A stretch of 64,000 nt of DNA from Streptomyces sp. S465 (GCF_026898115.1 NZ_CP114036.1:9232001-9296000); one strand, 5' to 3'. Numbered from the stretch's first letter, positions 50,833 to 59,589 are shown. The notes: generated by a model from the letters alone, not told the origin. Numbers and translations are program-made.

Positions 50833-51975
50833 CTAGGCATCGGCGTCCGACTCGGCGGCCACCCGGCGTCGTACGCGCCCGTCTTCGTCCACCACGATGG
50901 ACGGATCCAACTCCCTCGATGCCTCAGCGAACCGGGCGAGGATCGAGGCCGCCACCTCGGGCCTCGGAATGACCGGCTGACTGTCCGCGTCCAGTTCGAT
51001 GGGGTCCAGGCGGAGCTCGGGCCCGTCGGGCCCTCCCAGCCGCACTCGGAATACCGCACTCTCGTACCAAGGCCCCTTGAGCAAGGCCGGCTGATACGGA
51101 GCGGAGGGATGAGCGTCTTCCTTCGCGACCATCGAATCCGGATTCCACCCGTCGCACCAGTCGAAGACGAAGTTCCCCGTCGAATAGAGGATCAGGCCGT
51201 GTTCGTAGAACTCGACCGGGTGGAGGCAGTGCGGGTGGTGCCCAATGATGAGGTCCGCCCCGGCGTGGATCAAACGCCGTGCCAAGGGCTGCTGGTACCG
51301 CGCCAGCGGCCCTTGCGCCGTCGGCAGGTAGCAGAACGGCACGCCCCAGTGCAGCGCGACGGCCACGAAGTCGTTGTGCTTCTTGGCCTCGTGGATCAGG
51401 GCCTCGGCCCGCTGGACGTCCGGCTCGTGCGCGCTGGAGTGCACGAAGGGAGGCGTGCCGGGTGTCTCCTCCAGGAAACCGCTGTCGAACTCGAAGCTCT
51501 GGCGTACCCGGATCGCTGCGATGCCCGCCCGGTCGGCGGTGGCGTCGGCGCCCAGTGGGAGCGCGCAGCAGAAGCTGAAAAAGGCCAGGCTGCTCTCACC
51601 GAGAGGTACCACACGGGGACGAGTCGCCTCGGAGATCGATTCGCCGAAGCCGGCGTGCAGGACTCCCGCGGCATCCAGCGCCCGCACCGTGTCACGCATG
51701 CCCTCGGCGCCATAGTCCATCGCGTGGTTCATGGCCAGGGACATGACATCGAACCCGAGAGCCGCCAGTTCTGCCGCGCCCGACGTCGGAGCACGCATCG
51801 TGACCAGTTTCTCGGCACGCTCCCCGGACGCGGTGAGCGGTACCTCCAGGTTGCCGATCGTCAGATCGCCGCCCTGGAGCAGCCCGAAGGCCGAGTCGCC
51901 GGGTCGGGCGGGGTCCCGGGCCGGGCGCCGCGGCACCCCGGAGACGACGACATCTCCGACGACGGTGAGATCCAT
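50833..51975 (-). CDS. CapA family (poly-gamma-glutamate synthesis type) metallophosphatase-fold protein
   Basis: CapA/PGA_cap domain protein of 380 aa with no export signal. MDLTVVGDVVVSG is the first metal-binding strand, GGDLTIGNLEVPLTASGE the second (Glu), FDVMSLAMNHAMDYGAEGMR the NH motif, and FVAVALHWGV with ADLIIGHHPHCLHPVEFY the His cluster; ILYSTGNFVFD ends the core. Named for capsule synthesis, most such proteins are probably hydrolases of amide or phosphate bonds. ATG 51975 has GGAGCACC upstream. It is the first gene of a two-gene unit with the M20 amidohydrolase, divergent from the IclR regulator, which suggests breakdown of a glutamate-type amide polymer or conjugate. Confidence 0.85.
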   Translation of the reverse strand: MDLTVVGDVVVSGVPRRPARDPARPGDSAFGLLQGGDLTIGNLEVPLTASGERAEKLVTMRAPTSGAAELAALGFDVMSLAMNHAMDYGAEGMRDTVRALDAAGVLHAGFGESISEATRPRVVPLGESSLAFFSFCCALPLGADATADRAGIAAIRVRQSFEFDSGFLEETPGTPPFVHSSAHEPDVQRAEALIHEAKKHNDFVAVALHWGVPFCYLPTAQGPLARYQQPLARRLIHAGADLIIGHHPHCLHPVEFYEHGLILYSTGNFVFDWCDGWNPDSMVAKEDAHPSAPYQPALLKGPWYESAVFRVRLGGPDGPELRLDPIELDADSQPVIPRPEVAASILARFAEASRELDPSIVVDEDGRVRRRVAAESDADA

Positions 51976-51991
51976 GGTGCTCCGTTTCGCG

Positions 51992-52020
51992 TTGCGATAC
52001 GAAGTACCGCAATGTAATCC
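51992..52020. promoter_or_regulatory. IclR-type operator: palindrome plus shared motif
   Basis: TTGCGATAC-GAA-GTACCGCAA (51992-52012) is an imperfect palindrome with 8 of 9 arm positions matching, placed between the CapA-family gene (start 51975) and the IclR gene (start 52126). Its right part extends into GTACCGCAATGTAATCC (52004-52020), a 17-base word that recurs with one change at 53799-53815 upstream of the alpha/beta hydrolase. This is strong evidence for one regulator acting on both units. Confidence 0.65.
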
Positions 52021-52125
52021 AGCCCTGTGGTGTCCGTAAAGCGGAAGGTGCCGATCGGGCAGGTGCGGCGCCGGGGTGGCTCGCGCCGAAATGGGGTTCA
52101 CGCCAGGTGATAAGGTCTTTGCCTT

Positions 52126-52941
52126 ATGCGCATAGAAGAGGGCGACAAGGACGCCTCCGGCCAGGACAAGCGGAGCGCCGGCGTCCGATCGATGAACAGC
52201 GTGCTGAGCACACTCCGCGTCTTCGAAGAAGTCGCCCTGCGGCAGCCGATCGGCGTCTCGGAACTGTCCCGCGTGACGAACATCCCGAAAAGCTCGGCGC
52301 AGCGATGCCTGGTGACACTCCAGCAGGCCGGCTGGCTACGAGTCGTCGACCCCGAGCATGCGCGGTGGGGTGTGACGATGAAAGCTCTCACCCTCGGATT
52401 GCGGGGCGCCGGAGAACAGGATCTCCGAGAGGTGGCGGGGCCCGTTATCAAGCGTCTCGCGGCCGAGACGGACGAGACCGTCCACCTCGGCCTCCGCGAC
52501 GGTGAGGATTACGTCGTCGTCGCGAGAGAAGACAGCACGCACGTCGTTCGGGTGTTTCTCGACATCGGCACGCGCCTGCCCCTGCAAGCCACCTCGGGGG
52601 GAGTCGCGATCATGGCGCACCTCGAGGCCGCCGAGGTCGATCAACTGCTGCGGCGCGAACTTGAGGAGTTCGCGGAGTTCCCCATGCCGGACTCCGATGA
52701 GCTCCGGCAGGAGATCGCCCGGACCGCCGAACGCGGGTACGCGCTCAACGTCTCGTCGTCGTGGTACCGCCCGCACGTCTCCTCGATCGCCGCGGTTGTC
52801 ACGAACGCGGCCGAGCAACCCATCGCAGCGCTCACGCTCTCCATGCCGGAGATCCGCTATGACAGCGCACGCGAGAAGGACCTGGCGCACTTGGTCATCG
52901 CGGCAGCGGATGAGATCAGCCGGCTGATCTCATCCGCCTGA
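52126..52941 (+). CDS. IclR family transcriptional regulator
   Basis: IclR-type regulator of 271 aa: N-terminal winged helix-turn-helix (SVLSTLRVFEEVALRQPIGV, SELSRVTNIPKSSAQRCLVT) and a C-terminal GAF-like effector domain (LAAETDETVHLGLRDGEDYV, ISSIAAVVTNAAEQPIAALT-type end). The 25 residues before the helix-turn-helix are charged and probably disordered. It diverges from the CapA/M20 unit and is convergent with the alpha/beta hydrolase, and both have the same promoter motif, so it is the likely local regulator. Confidence 0.88.
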   Translation: MRIEEGDKDASGQDKRSAGVRSMNSVLSTLRVFEEVALRQPIGVSELSRVTNIPKSSAQRCLVTLQQAGWLRVVDPEHARWGVTMKALTLGLRGAGEQDLREVAGPVIKRLAAETDETVHLGLRDGEDYVVVAREDSTHVVRVFLDIGTRLPLQATSGGVAIMAHLEAAEVDQLLRRELEEFAEFPMPDSDELRQEIARTAERGYALNVSSSWYRPHVSSIAAVVTNAAEQPIAALTLSMPEIRYDSAREKDLAHLVIAAADEISRLISSA

Positions 52942-52983
52942 CAGCCTCGGCGGCAGTCACGAGCGGGGTGGTCGGTGGTGGTC

Positions 52984-53784
52984 CTATCCGGCTACCACTC
53001 GGGCCACGAGCTCAGCCGTGCCGGCAGGCGACTCGCGGTGAAAGTGATGACTGCCCAAGTCGACGGGCACGATGCGGATGCGGTCACCGTAGCGGTCGAT
53101 TGCCTCCTGAGTGAGGATCTCGCGCACCGCGAACAAGGTGATCGGCTGCTTCACCTCGCGCAGCACGTCATCCATGCGCCAGCGCACCAGGCCCTCGAGT
53201 GATCGCAAGCCCGCGGGCTGCCGCACGGACACCATCTTCTCGACGTACGCGTCCTTCACCCCCGGATCGGTGCCGGCCGGTGAACCCGCCTCGACCATGC
53301 CCCGCACGCCCGCGGGGAAGTCTTCGCTGAAAGACCGCAGCATCGCCTGGACCCGGCTCTCGTCCTGCGCGGGAAACAGGGAGAGATAGTGCAAGGCGTC
53401 GAGCGCGACCACGTGCGAGACCATATCGGGCAGGAGCCGACCGACTTCAACGGCCACCGCTCCGCCGAGCGAGTGCCCGACCACGACACAGGTGTCCACC
53501 CGCTCGGCCTCCAACACCGCCGCCACGTCGCGGGCGAACTCCTCCATCGTCCAGACGTCTCGCGTGGACCGCGACTCACCGTGCTCGGCAAGATCGACCG
53601 CAAGGACCCGGTAGTGCCCGGGGAGGAAGGCGGTCACCTCGGCGAAGTCGTCACGGTCGCATCCCCAGCCGTGCACGAAGACCACCACCGGTCCGTCGGC
53701 CGGACCGCTGATCGTGTACCGGATCGTCGTATGGCTCGAACGCTGGACTGCACGCGTCGTCGTGCTCCCACGTACCTTCGACAT
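52984..53784 (-). CDS. Alpha/beta hydrolase
   Basis: Alpha/beta-hydrolase-fold enzyme of 266 aa. VVFVHGWGCDRDDFAEV is the oxyanion-hole motif, VVVGHSLGGAVAVEVGRL the nucleophile elbow (Ser), the acid is in the ALDALHY/REILTQEA region, and the catalytic His is in LGSHHFHRESPAGTAEL. ATG 53784 has GAGGAG upstream; an in-frame ATG at 53817 is rejected because it falls inside the operator region. It is convergent with the IclR gene and carries that unit's promoter motif. An amide- or ester-cleaving step related to the CapA/M20 pair is inferred. Confidence 0.87.
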   Translation of the reverse strand: MSKVRGSTTTRAVQRSSHTTIRYTISGPADGPVVVFVHGWGCDRDDFAEVTAFLPGHYRVLAVDLAEHGESRSTRDVWTMEEFARDVAAVLEAERVDTCVVVGHSLGGAVAVEVGRLLPDMVSHVVALDALHYLSLFPAQDESRVQAMLRSFSEDFPAGVRGMVEAGSPAGTDPGVKDAYVEKMVSVRQPAGLRSLEGLVRWRMDDVLREVKQPITLFAVREILTQEAIDRYGDRIRIVPVDLGSHHFHRESPAGTAELVARVVAG

Positions 53785-53798
53785 AGCAGGCTCCTCCT

Positions 53799-53835
53799 GT
53801 ACCGCAATGTGATCCAACAGATCGCATTATGATCC
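53799..53835. promoter_or_regulatory. Second copy of the IclR-linked motif, as a direct repeat
   Basis: GTACCGCAATGTGATCC (53799-53815) matches the motif at 52004-52020 in 16 of 17 bases. A partial second copy, CGCATTATGATCC (53823-53835), starts exactly 20 bases after the matching part of the first. It lies 15-51 bases before the hydrolase start, in promoter position. Confidence 0.6.
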
Positions 53836-54106
53836 ATGCGTGCCCGGCTGCCCAGGCTGACCGTCGAGGAGCGGCACCCACCACGGATGACGCACGGCTC
53901 GTGGCGGTTCGGCTCCATGACCGGGCGGGCGGCCTTCCGCAGCTGCGCAAGGCCGCGAAGAAGGTTGCCGCGGCGGTCGAGGTGCCACGGGAAGCTGAAG
54001 TCGGCCAAGCTCGGCAAGGCCGAGGAGCCCAAGCTCATGCCGCCGTTCCGCCAGTTGGGGAGACGGCGCGCACCGACCGGCTGCGGTCCGTCTGACAGAC
54101 CTATCG
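53836..54106. other. Gap with no recognisable gene
   Basis: Several open frames cross this stretch on both strands but none has a recognisable domain, ribosome-binding site or codon pattern like its neighbours. It ends in a strong hairpin, which suggests the 3' remnant of a lost gene on the plus strand. Confidence 0.4.
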
Positions 54107-54141
54107 CGAGCAGGCCCGGTCGTCACGACCGGGCCTGCTCG
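54107..54141. terminator. 16-bp terminator hairpin
   Basis: CGAGCAGGCCCGGTCG (54107-54122) and CGACCGGGCCTGCTCG (54126-54141) pair perfectly around a three-base loop. It insulates the TetR promoter downstream. No intact gene ends just before it. Confidence 0.8.
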
Positions 54142-54174
54142 TATGACACGCACCCACCACAAACAAAACCACGA

Positions 54175-54203
54175 TTCTGCTAATGTCTTCCCCGTAAGCA
54201 GAA
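54175..54203. promoter_or_regulatory. Promoter/operator of the TetR-AKR-quinone reductase operon
   Basis: TTCTGCT (54175-54181) and AGCAGAA (54197-54203) form an inverted repeat with 15 bases between, enclosing TAATGT (54181-54186), a fair -10 box. It lies about 27-55 bases before the TetR gene in an A/T-rich patch, so autoregulation by that TetR protein is likely. Confidence 0.5.
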
Positions 54204-54229
54204 CAGCGATTCTTTTTGTGGGAGGTGTG

Positions 54230-54787
54230 GTGCCTCGGCTCACCGACGCACGCAAGGAACTCCGGCGTACTCAGATCGCCGAGGCCGCCGTCCGCTGCTT
54301 CAGCCGCAACGGCCTGGAGCGGACCTCGATCGCCGACATCACCGCCGAGTCCGGCCTCTCGGCCGGCTCGATCTATGCGCACTACCGCAACAAGGCCGAC
54401 CTGGTCCGGGCCGCGGCCCGCGAGGTGCTCGCCAAGCGTGCCGATGTCCTCGGCGAGTACGCCGCGGCCGACGCCCCACCCAGCCCCGACGAACTGCTCG
54501 CCCGCCTGATCGCCGCGATCGACCCGGCCGAGGCCCGGGTCGGCGTGCAGACGTGGGGTGAGGCGACCACCGACCCGGCCATCCGCGACATCGTCGTCGA
54601 CATGACCGACCGGATGCGCGCGATGCTGCACGACTGCGTCACGGCCTGGCTCGTCAAGGTAGAGCACCATGAGCCGCCCCGAGCCCGGGAGCGCGCCACC
54701 CCGATCGCCCACCGGGTGATGGCGCTCTACCAGGCCGAACTGCTGTACACCGCCTTGCGAACACCGACCGAGGAGACACCGTCGTGA
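54230..54787 (+). CDS. TetR/AcrR family transcriptional regulator
   Basis: TetR-type repressor of 185 aa. The helix-turn-helix is LRRTQIAEAAVRCFSRNGLE then ITAESGLSAGSIYAHYRNKA (residues 10-58). The ligand domain is TetR_C-like (VQTWGEATTDPAIRDIVVDM, MALYQAELLYTALRTPTEE). GTG 54230 has GGGAGG close upstream; GTG 54227 is possible. Its end overlaps the aldo/keto reductase start, so it is co-transcribed with the genes it likely represses; a palindrome lies in its promoter. Confidence 0.87.
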   Translation: MPRLTDARKELRRTQIAEAAVRCFSRNGLERTSIADITAESGLSAGSIYAHYRNKADLVRAAAREVLAKRADVLGEYAAADAPPSPDELLARLIAAIDPAEARVGVQTWGEATTDPAIRDIVVDMTDRMRAMLHDCVTAWLVKVEHHEPPRARERATPIAHRVMALYQAELLYTALRTPTEETPS

Positions 54788-55677
54788 TCAACGCGACCGC
54801 TTCGTTCGCCGCCCGCACCGTTTTCCGGATCGGATACGGCGCATTGCAGCTCGAGCGGCTGCACGACCGCCGCGGCGAGGCCGTCGCGCTGCTGCGCCGC
54901 GCGGTCGAGCTGGGTGTCGACCACGTGGACACCGCCGAGTTCTACGGCTTCGGTTTCGCCAACGCCGTGATCCGCGAGGCACTTCGCCCCGAGGACGACG
55001 TCCTGGTCGTCACGAAGGTGGGGGCTGACCCCGACCCGGGCGGGCGCCTGCCGCTGCGTCTGGCGCAGCGGCCCGAGCAGCTGCGCGCCAGCGTCGAGGA
55101 CAACCTGCGCAGCCTCGGCGTCGACCGGCTCGCGGTCGTCAACCTCCGCCGCCTGGACACCGGCCCCGGGCTGCGTCCCGAGGGCGATCAGGTCGTCGAC
55201 CTCGACGATCAGCTCGCGGTGATGACCGCCTTGCGCGACGAGGGCAAGATCGGCGCGATCGGCCTGAGCAGCGTCACCCTCGACGGCCTGCGCCGTGCCC
55301 TGCCCGCCGGCGTCGTCTGCGTGCAGAACGCCTACAGTCTCGTCTCCCGCGAGGACGAGGAGATGCTGCGGCTGTGCGCGGCCGAGGGCATCGCCTGGGT
55401 GCCGTTCTTCCCGCTCGGCGGGGCCTTCCCCGGCCTGCCCAAAGCGACCGACGAGCCGGCGGTGCACGCCGTGGCCGAGTCCCTGGGCGCCACGCCCTCC
55501 CAGGTCGGCCTCGCCTGGCTGCTGCACCACGCCCCGAACGTGCTGCTCATCCCCGGCACCGCCAACGCCGCCCACCTGGAGGCCAACATCGCGGTCAGCG
55601 AGATCGCGCTCGACGCCGCGACCCTCGCCACCCTCGATGGCATCGAGTCCCGCTCCAACGACGTCCCCATCGGCTGA
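54784..55677 (+). CDS. Aldo/keto reductase (His to Asn at the catalytic tetrad)
   Basis: AKR-superfamily protein of 297 aa. Asp49 and Tyr54 (HVDTAEFYGFG) and Lys78 (VVTKVG) are kept, but the usual catalytic His position is Asn120 (LAVVNLRRLD), as in a subset of AKR proteins related to pyridoxal reductase-type enzymes. IGAIGLSSVTLDGL, CVQNAYSLVSREDEEML and LIPGTANAAHLEANIA are the standard later strands. GTG start overlaps the TetR gene by GTGA. Probably a NADPH-dependent carbonyl reductase controlled by the upstream TetR. Confidence 0.87.
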   Translation: MINATASFAARTVFRIGYGALQLERLHDRRGEAVALLRRAVELGVDHVDTAEFYGFGFANAVIREALRPEDDVLVVTKVGADPDPGGRLPLRLAQRPEQLRASVEDNLRSLGVDRLAVVNLRRLDTGPGLRPEGDQVVDLDDQLAVMTALRDEGKIGAIGLSSVTLDGLRRALPAGVVCVQNAYSLVSREDEEMLRLCAAEGIAWVPFFPLGGAFPGLPKATDEPAVHAVAESLGATPSQVGLAWLLHHAPNVLLIPGTANAAHLEANIAVSEIALDAATLATLDGIESRSNDVPIG

Positions 55678-55786
55678 CCGGAACCAACGCGGCCCGGGTC
55701 GCGATCGCACCACACGCCGGACACTCTGCCGAACCGCCAGGCCACGCCGGAATAACCCCGCCCCTACCAGGCTCCAAGGACGGATC

Positions 55787-56806
55787 ATGAAGGCCATCAT
55801 CTACCGCGACAACGGCGCCCCCGACGTTCTGCGGTTCGTCGACCGTGACCTGCCGGCGCCGGGCCCCGGCGAGGTTCGCGTCCGGGTCGCCGTGTCCGGG
55901 GTCAACCCGACCGACTGGCAGGCACGCTCCGGCGCCGGCCACCCCAAGCACTTCTCCGAGGTCACCCCGCACCTCGACGGCGCCGGCACGATCGACGCCG
56001 TCGGTGAGGGTGTCGCCCAGAGCCGGGTCGGTCAGCGGGTCTGGCTGTTCATGGCCGCCGCCGGGCGGCCCACCGGCACCGCCGCCGAGTTCACCGTCGT
56101 GCCCGCCGAACAGGCCGTGCCGCTGCCCGACGAGGCCGGCTTCGACGTCGGCGCGGCACTCGGAGTCCCCGCGCTGACCGCGCACCGCGCGCTCACCGTC
56201 GCCGAGGACGGCCCGCGTCGGCTGCGGCCCGGGGCACTCGACGGGAAGGTGGTGCTCGCCGCGGGCGGGGCCGGAGCGGTCGGGCACGCGGTGATCCAGC
56301 TCGCCCGATGGGCCGGCGCCACCGTGATCAGCACGATCAGCGGCCCGGAGAAAGCCCGGCTGGCCACCGCCGCCGGAGCCCACCACGTGATCAACTACCG
56401 CGAGGGCGACCCGGCCGCCGAGATCCGCAAGATAGCCCCGGACGGCGTCGACATCGTCGCCGAGGTGGCCCTGGGCACGAACCTCGCACTGGACCTGGCC
56501 GTGCTGCGAACCCGCGGCACGATCTCGACCTACGCCAACGACGGTGGCAAGCCGGTCGAACTGAACGTGCTGCAGAACATGGTGCTGAACACACGCTTCC
56601 AGTTCCTGGTGCTCTACACGGCCGGTCCGGAGGCACGCACCGCGGCCGTCCAGGACGTCACCACCGCTGTACGCGACGGCGCGCTGCCGGTCGGTGAGAA
56701 GCACGGCCTGCCGCTGATCCGCTTTCCCCTCGACCGCACCGCCGACGCGCACCGAGCGGTCGAGAGCCACGCGGTCGGCAAAGTCCTGGTGGACGTCACC
56801 GCCTGA
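55787..56806 (+). CDS. NADPH:quinone reductase-like zinc-free alcohol dehydrogenase family
   Basis: Medium-chain dehydrogenase of the quinone oxidoreductase type (339 aa). MKAIIYRDNGAPDVLRFVD is the usual start, SGVNPTDWQARSG the quinone-pocket segment without zinc ligands, and VVLAAGGAGAVGHAVIQLAR the NADPH-binding AxxGxxG motif; GAHHVINYREGD and VGKVLVDVTA follow. The ATG at 55787 has AAGGACGG seven bases ahead. It lies 109 bases after the aldo/keto reductase and probably belongs to the same TetR-controlled detoxification operon. Confidence 0.88.
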   Translation: MKAIIYRDNGAPDVLRFVDRDLPAPGPGEVRVRVAVSGVNPTDWQARSGAGHPKHFSEVTPHLDGAGTIDAVGEGVAQSRVGQRVWLFMAAAGRPTGTAAEFTVVPAEQAVPLPDEAGFDVGAALGVPALTAHRALTVAEDGPRRLRPGALDGKVVLAAGGAGAVGHAVIQLARWAGATVISTISGPEKARLATAAGAHHVINYREGDPAAEIRKIAPDGVDIVAEVALGTNLALDLAVLRTRGTISTYANDGGKPVELNVLQNMVLNTRFQFLVLYTAGPEARTAAVQDVTTAVRDGALPVGEKHGLPLIRFPLDRTADAHRAVESHAVGKVLVDVTA

Positions 56807-57000
56807 CGTCCAGTTGGCCACCGCGCGCCCTCCGGCCGCCCCGGGGAGCCCGGCATGGGGCGGCCGGACCACGCCCTCGCATCCGCGCCGCCTGTACAGC
56901 CGCCTACGGCCTCGTGGCGTGGCAACGGCCATCGCGGCGGCCAACGCGTGGCCGTCTCCCGCTACGAAGAGCCCTGCCCCTCACATGGGACCGGGGTCCG

Positions 57001-57039
57001 GTCAGCGATCGGCTGCGGGGTGCCGAGCCGGTCGCTGAC
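57001..57039. terminator. 14-bp bidirectional terminator hairpin
   Basis: GTCAGCGATCGGCT (57001-57014) pairs with AGCCGGTCGCTGAC (57026-57039) with one G-T type mismatch and an 11-base loop, between the convergent quinone reductase and terpene synthase. The rest of the 253-base gap holds no gene. Confidence 0.75.
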
Positions 57040-57059
57040 CTTGAGGGACGTCCCCTGAG

Positions 57060-58079
57060 TCACAGGTCATCGGGGTAGCAGTACGCCCCCTCTCCGCTGG
57101 AGACGTCGTCGGTTGCGTAGCGCATGACGATGTGATGCCAGTCGTGATTGGCGCCTATAACGGCGTCCATGTTGGTGATGAATCTCTCCACGGCTGATAT
57201 GACCTCTGGCCGGGTGCCCGAGCCACGAAGCTCGGCGCGCAGGCTCTCGCAGGCATCCTTGTAGATGGTGACAAGTTCCGCCATACGTTCCAGCACTGCG
57301 CCAACTGCTTCTTGGGCGCTGCAACCCTTTTCCTGCTGGTAGATCACGACGCTGTTGACCTGGCGCTCCTGGTGATCTTCGCGGGCAGCGGAGAAAACGT
57401 CGTTGAGGAGTGCCTGCTGAAGGGTGGAGGACCAGCGCAGGGTACGCATCGGGATGCTCCGACGCACCGCCTCCGGCAGGTAGGTGCCGGAGGAGTTGAC
57501 CATTTCCATGAAGTCATAGACCCACTCCATGCCGTATGTGATCTCACGGAAGGATTCATACTCAGCCATCGGCATCACCTGACCCTGACCGGGTGCGTAG
57601 TTGAAGCGCGACTGGTCTGCGTAAGAGCGGACGAGGTCACAGTAGTGGCGGCGGAAGGTGTCCACCCAGTCCGACGGACGGCCTTCCTGGGTGTGCAGCC
57701 AGGTGCGGTGCAGTTCTTGGGAAAGTGCGCTGTCGCCAGCTTCGCGCTGGTTGTGCATGATGCCTGTGATTTCTTCGACCGCACGGTTGACACGGACGAA
57801 GTCCCGCTGGGCCGCTCCCTCTTCCATCTGGTCGTCGAACCGGAAGAAGAAGAACATCCACTTCATGCCCTCCAAAAGCTGCTCCTGGTTCGCCCACGGC
57901 CAGCACCAGCAGGAGGCGAGTTCTATGCCGCTGCGTCTGAGGCGTTCGCGGGCGCGATCGTTCGGAGCGAGCGTCCGGTTTTCAATCCACTCCCAGAAGC
58001 GCTGTGACACGCGACCGGTGTAGGGATTCAGGAGAGGTGTGAAGGGAACGGGAAAGCGAGTGGGGATCTCGAATCGCAA
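57060..58079 (-). CDS. Class I terpene synthase
   Basis: Terpene cyclase of 339 aa that would ionise a prenyl diphosphate (probably farnesyl diphosphate by size) and cyclise it. All hallmark motifs are present: acidic DDQME at residues 82-86 in FFFFRFDDQMEE, the NSE triad N226, S230, E234 in LLNDVFSAAREDHQ, a candidate diphosphate-sensor Arg178 in FREITYG, and the C-terminal RY pair (R320, Y321). GGAGGAGTGA precedes ATG 58079. Base composition is visibly lower in G+C than the rest of the window, hinting at transfer. It forms an operon with the P450 (39-base gap). The product cannot be predicted from sequence alone. Confidence 0.93.
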   Translation of the reverse strand: MRFEIPTRFPVPFTPLLNPYTGRVSQRFWEWIENRTLAPNDRARERLRRSGIELASCWCWPWANQEQLLEGMKWMFFFFRFDDQMEEGAAQRDFVRVNRAVEEITGIMHNQREAGDSALSQELHRTWLHTQEGRPSDWVDTFRRHYCDLVRSYADQSRFNYAPGQGQVMPMAEYESFREITYGMEWVYDFMEMVNSSGTYLPEAVRRSIPMRTLRWSSTLQQALLNDVFSAAREDHQERQVNSVVIYQQEKGCSAQEAVGAVLERMAELVTIYKDACESLRAELRGSGTRPEVISAVERFITNMDAVIGANHDWHHIVMRYATDDVSSGEGAYCYPDDL

Positions 58080-58118
58080 GTCACTCCTCCGAGCACTTCG
58101 GTGGTCTTCCCGACATCT

Positions 58119-59447
58119 TCATGCCCGGGAGGTGACGCGTATCCGCAGCCCGCGCGGAGCAAGAACGGCGCCGAGGGCGGGACGGACCGGTTCGCTGGAA
58201 GCCGGCTCCAGATCCCATTTGGCGGCGATACTGGAGATCACCAGGGACGACTGGGTGAGGCTGAAAATATCGGCGATGCATTTGCGTGGGCCCTCACCGA
58301 AGGGAATGTGCGCGTTGCGGGGAACATCGGCGGCGCGCTCGGGCAGCCAGCGGTCGGGATCGTAACTTTCCGGATCGGGGTATACGTCGCCGTCCCGGTG
58401 GATCATGTAGGGGCTGTAGATGATTGTGGTGCCTGCCGGAATGGTGTGCCCGGCGAGCACGCTCTCGGTTGTGCTCACCCTGGTGACAAACCAACCGGGT
58501 GACCACAGGCGGAGCGATTCAGCGATAACGCGTTTGGTGACATCCAGGCTCCGCAAGTCCTCGAAGGTGGGGTCGGCGCCCTTGAGGACGGCATTCGTTT
58601 CGGCCTGCAACTGGCTCTGCACATCACGATGTTGTGTCAGGAGGTGCAGCGTCCAGGACAGAGCGCTGGCAGTCGTCATCACGCCGGCCAAGAAAAACGT
58701 GCACAGATGATCGTGGATTTCACTGCCGGTCAGGCCCTCGCCCGCGTCGTCGCGTTCACTCAGCAGCACGGAGAGCAAATCGCCACGATCCTCACCGCTG
58801 GCCCGCCGCTCGGCAACGATCCTGTTGACAGTGTCCTTGACGAAGGCCCGGGACGCGTCGTAGCGGCGTTTGTCGGGAAGAGGGAGCTTGTCCAACGGCG
58901 GCGGCATGATCATGCGCTTGTACATGGTTCTGACGATCGTGACGAAGTTCTCGGTCGTTTCCCTGACCAGGTCAGGCGACATCGAGTCCGAGAACATCGT
59001 GGCCAGAACGACCTTTGCCGTGATGGTCAGCATTTCCGAGTAGCCGTCGATGACCTGTCCGTCGCGCCAGGACCCGGTTACCGCAGCAATCTGCTCCCCC
59101 ATGATATTCGCATAACCGGGCATGCGGGAGGTGTGGAAGGCCGGTTGGATCATGCGGCGCTGCCGCCGATGCACATCGCGCGGGGAGGTGCCCAGACCGT
59201 TGCCCATTATTTCCCGGAGGCGGTCGAAGAAAGGTCCACCTTTGTCGAAGGTGCGGTCGTCGCGAAGAACTTCCTGTGTCAGTTCACGGTCCAGCAGCAC
59301 GATTGCCTTCATCGGACCGATCCGGATCTGAACCAAGTCCTCACTGGCGGGCAACGATTTCAGGAACTCAATCGGGTCGCGCAGCAACTGCACGCTGTTA
59401 CCGATCAGCGGTATCGCGCCGGGCGCTTGAGGAATTGTTGTGGCCAT
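58119..59447 (-). CDS. Cytochrome P450 (terpene-tailoring)
   Basis: P450 monooxygenase of 442 aa. The oxygen-binding I-helix has AGVMTTAS, the K-helix ESLRLW (ExxR), PERF-type segment DPDRWLP, and the heme loop FGEGPRKCIAD with Cys390. The sequence resembles bacterial terpene hydroxylases of the pentalenene-oxygenase type (APGAIPLIGNSVQLLRDP start). AAGGAGT precedes ATG 59447; upstream in-frame codons to 59579 are rejected. It lies directly before the terpene synthase, so it should oxidise that enzyme's product. Like its partner, it uses more A/T-ending codons than the neighbours. Redox partners are not in the window. Confidence 0.92.
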   Translation of the reverse strand: MATTIPQAPGAIPLIGNSVQLLRDPIEFLKSLPASEDLVQIRIGPMKAIVLLDRELTQEVLRDDRTFDKGGPFFDRLREIMGNGLGTSPRDVHRRQRRMIQPAFHTSRMPGYANIMGEQIAAVTGSWRDGQVIDGYSEMLTITAKVVLATMFSDSMSPDLVRETTENFVTIVRTMYKRMIMPPPLDKLPLPDKRRYDASRAFVKDTVNRIVAERRASGEDRGDLLSVLLSERDDAGEGLTGSEIHDHLCTFFLAGVMTTASALSWTLHLLTQHRDVQSQLQAETNAVLKGADPTFEDLRSLDVTKRVIAESLRLWSPGWFVTRVSTTESVLAGHTIPAGTTIIYSPYMIHRDGDVYPDPESYDPDRWLPERAADVPRNAHIPFGEGPRKCIADIFSLTQSSLVISSIAAKWDLEPASSEPVRPALGAVLAPRGLRIRVTSRA

Positions 59448-59569
59448 AAGACACTCCTTGCGAACATCCTGAATGGATGCACTTAACCGTGGCTGGGGGG
59501 TGGCCTTGCGGACTAAGTCTTCGCTAAAGGGATCGGCGCGGTGTAGGAGGTGCTGGCGCTGTACTCCGG

Positions 59570-59589
59570 ATCCGGCCAAGTGGCCGGAT
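59570..59589. promoter_or_regulatory. 20-bp palindrome in the P450 leader
   Basis: ATCCGGCCA-AG-TGGCCGGAT is a perfect 9+9 palindrome lying just downstream of the predicted transcription start for the P450-terpene synthase operon. It may be a repressor site or a leader hairpin. Confidence 0.5.

Noticed and set aside
53829..54183. Two small plus-strand frames after the alpha/beta hydrolase promoter
   Set aside because: No domain, weak start signals and overlap with an operator motif; the terminator after them is real but does not prove a live gene.
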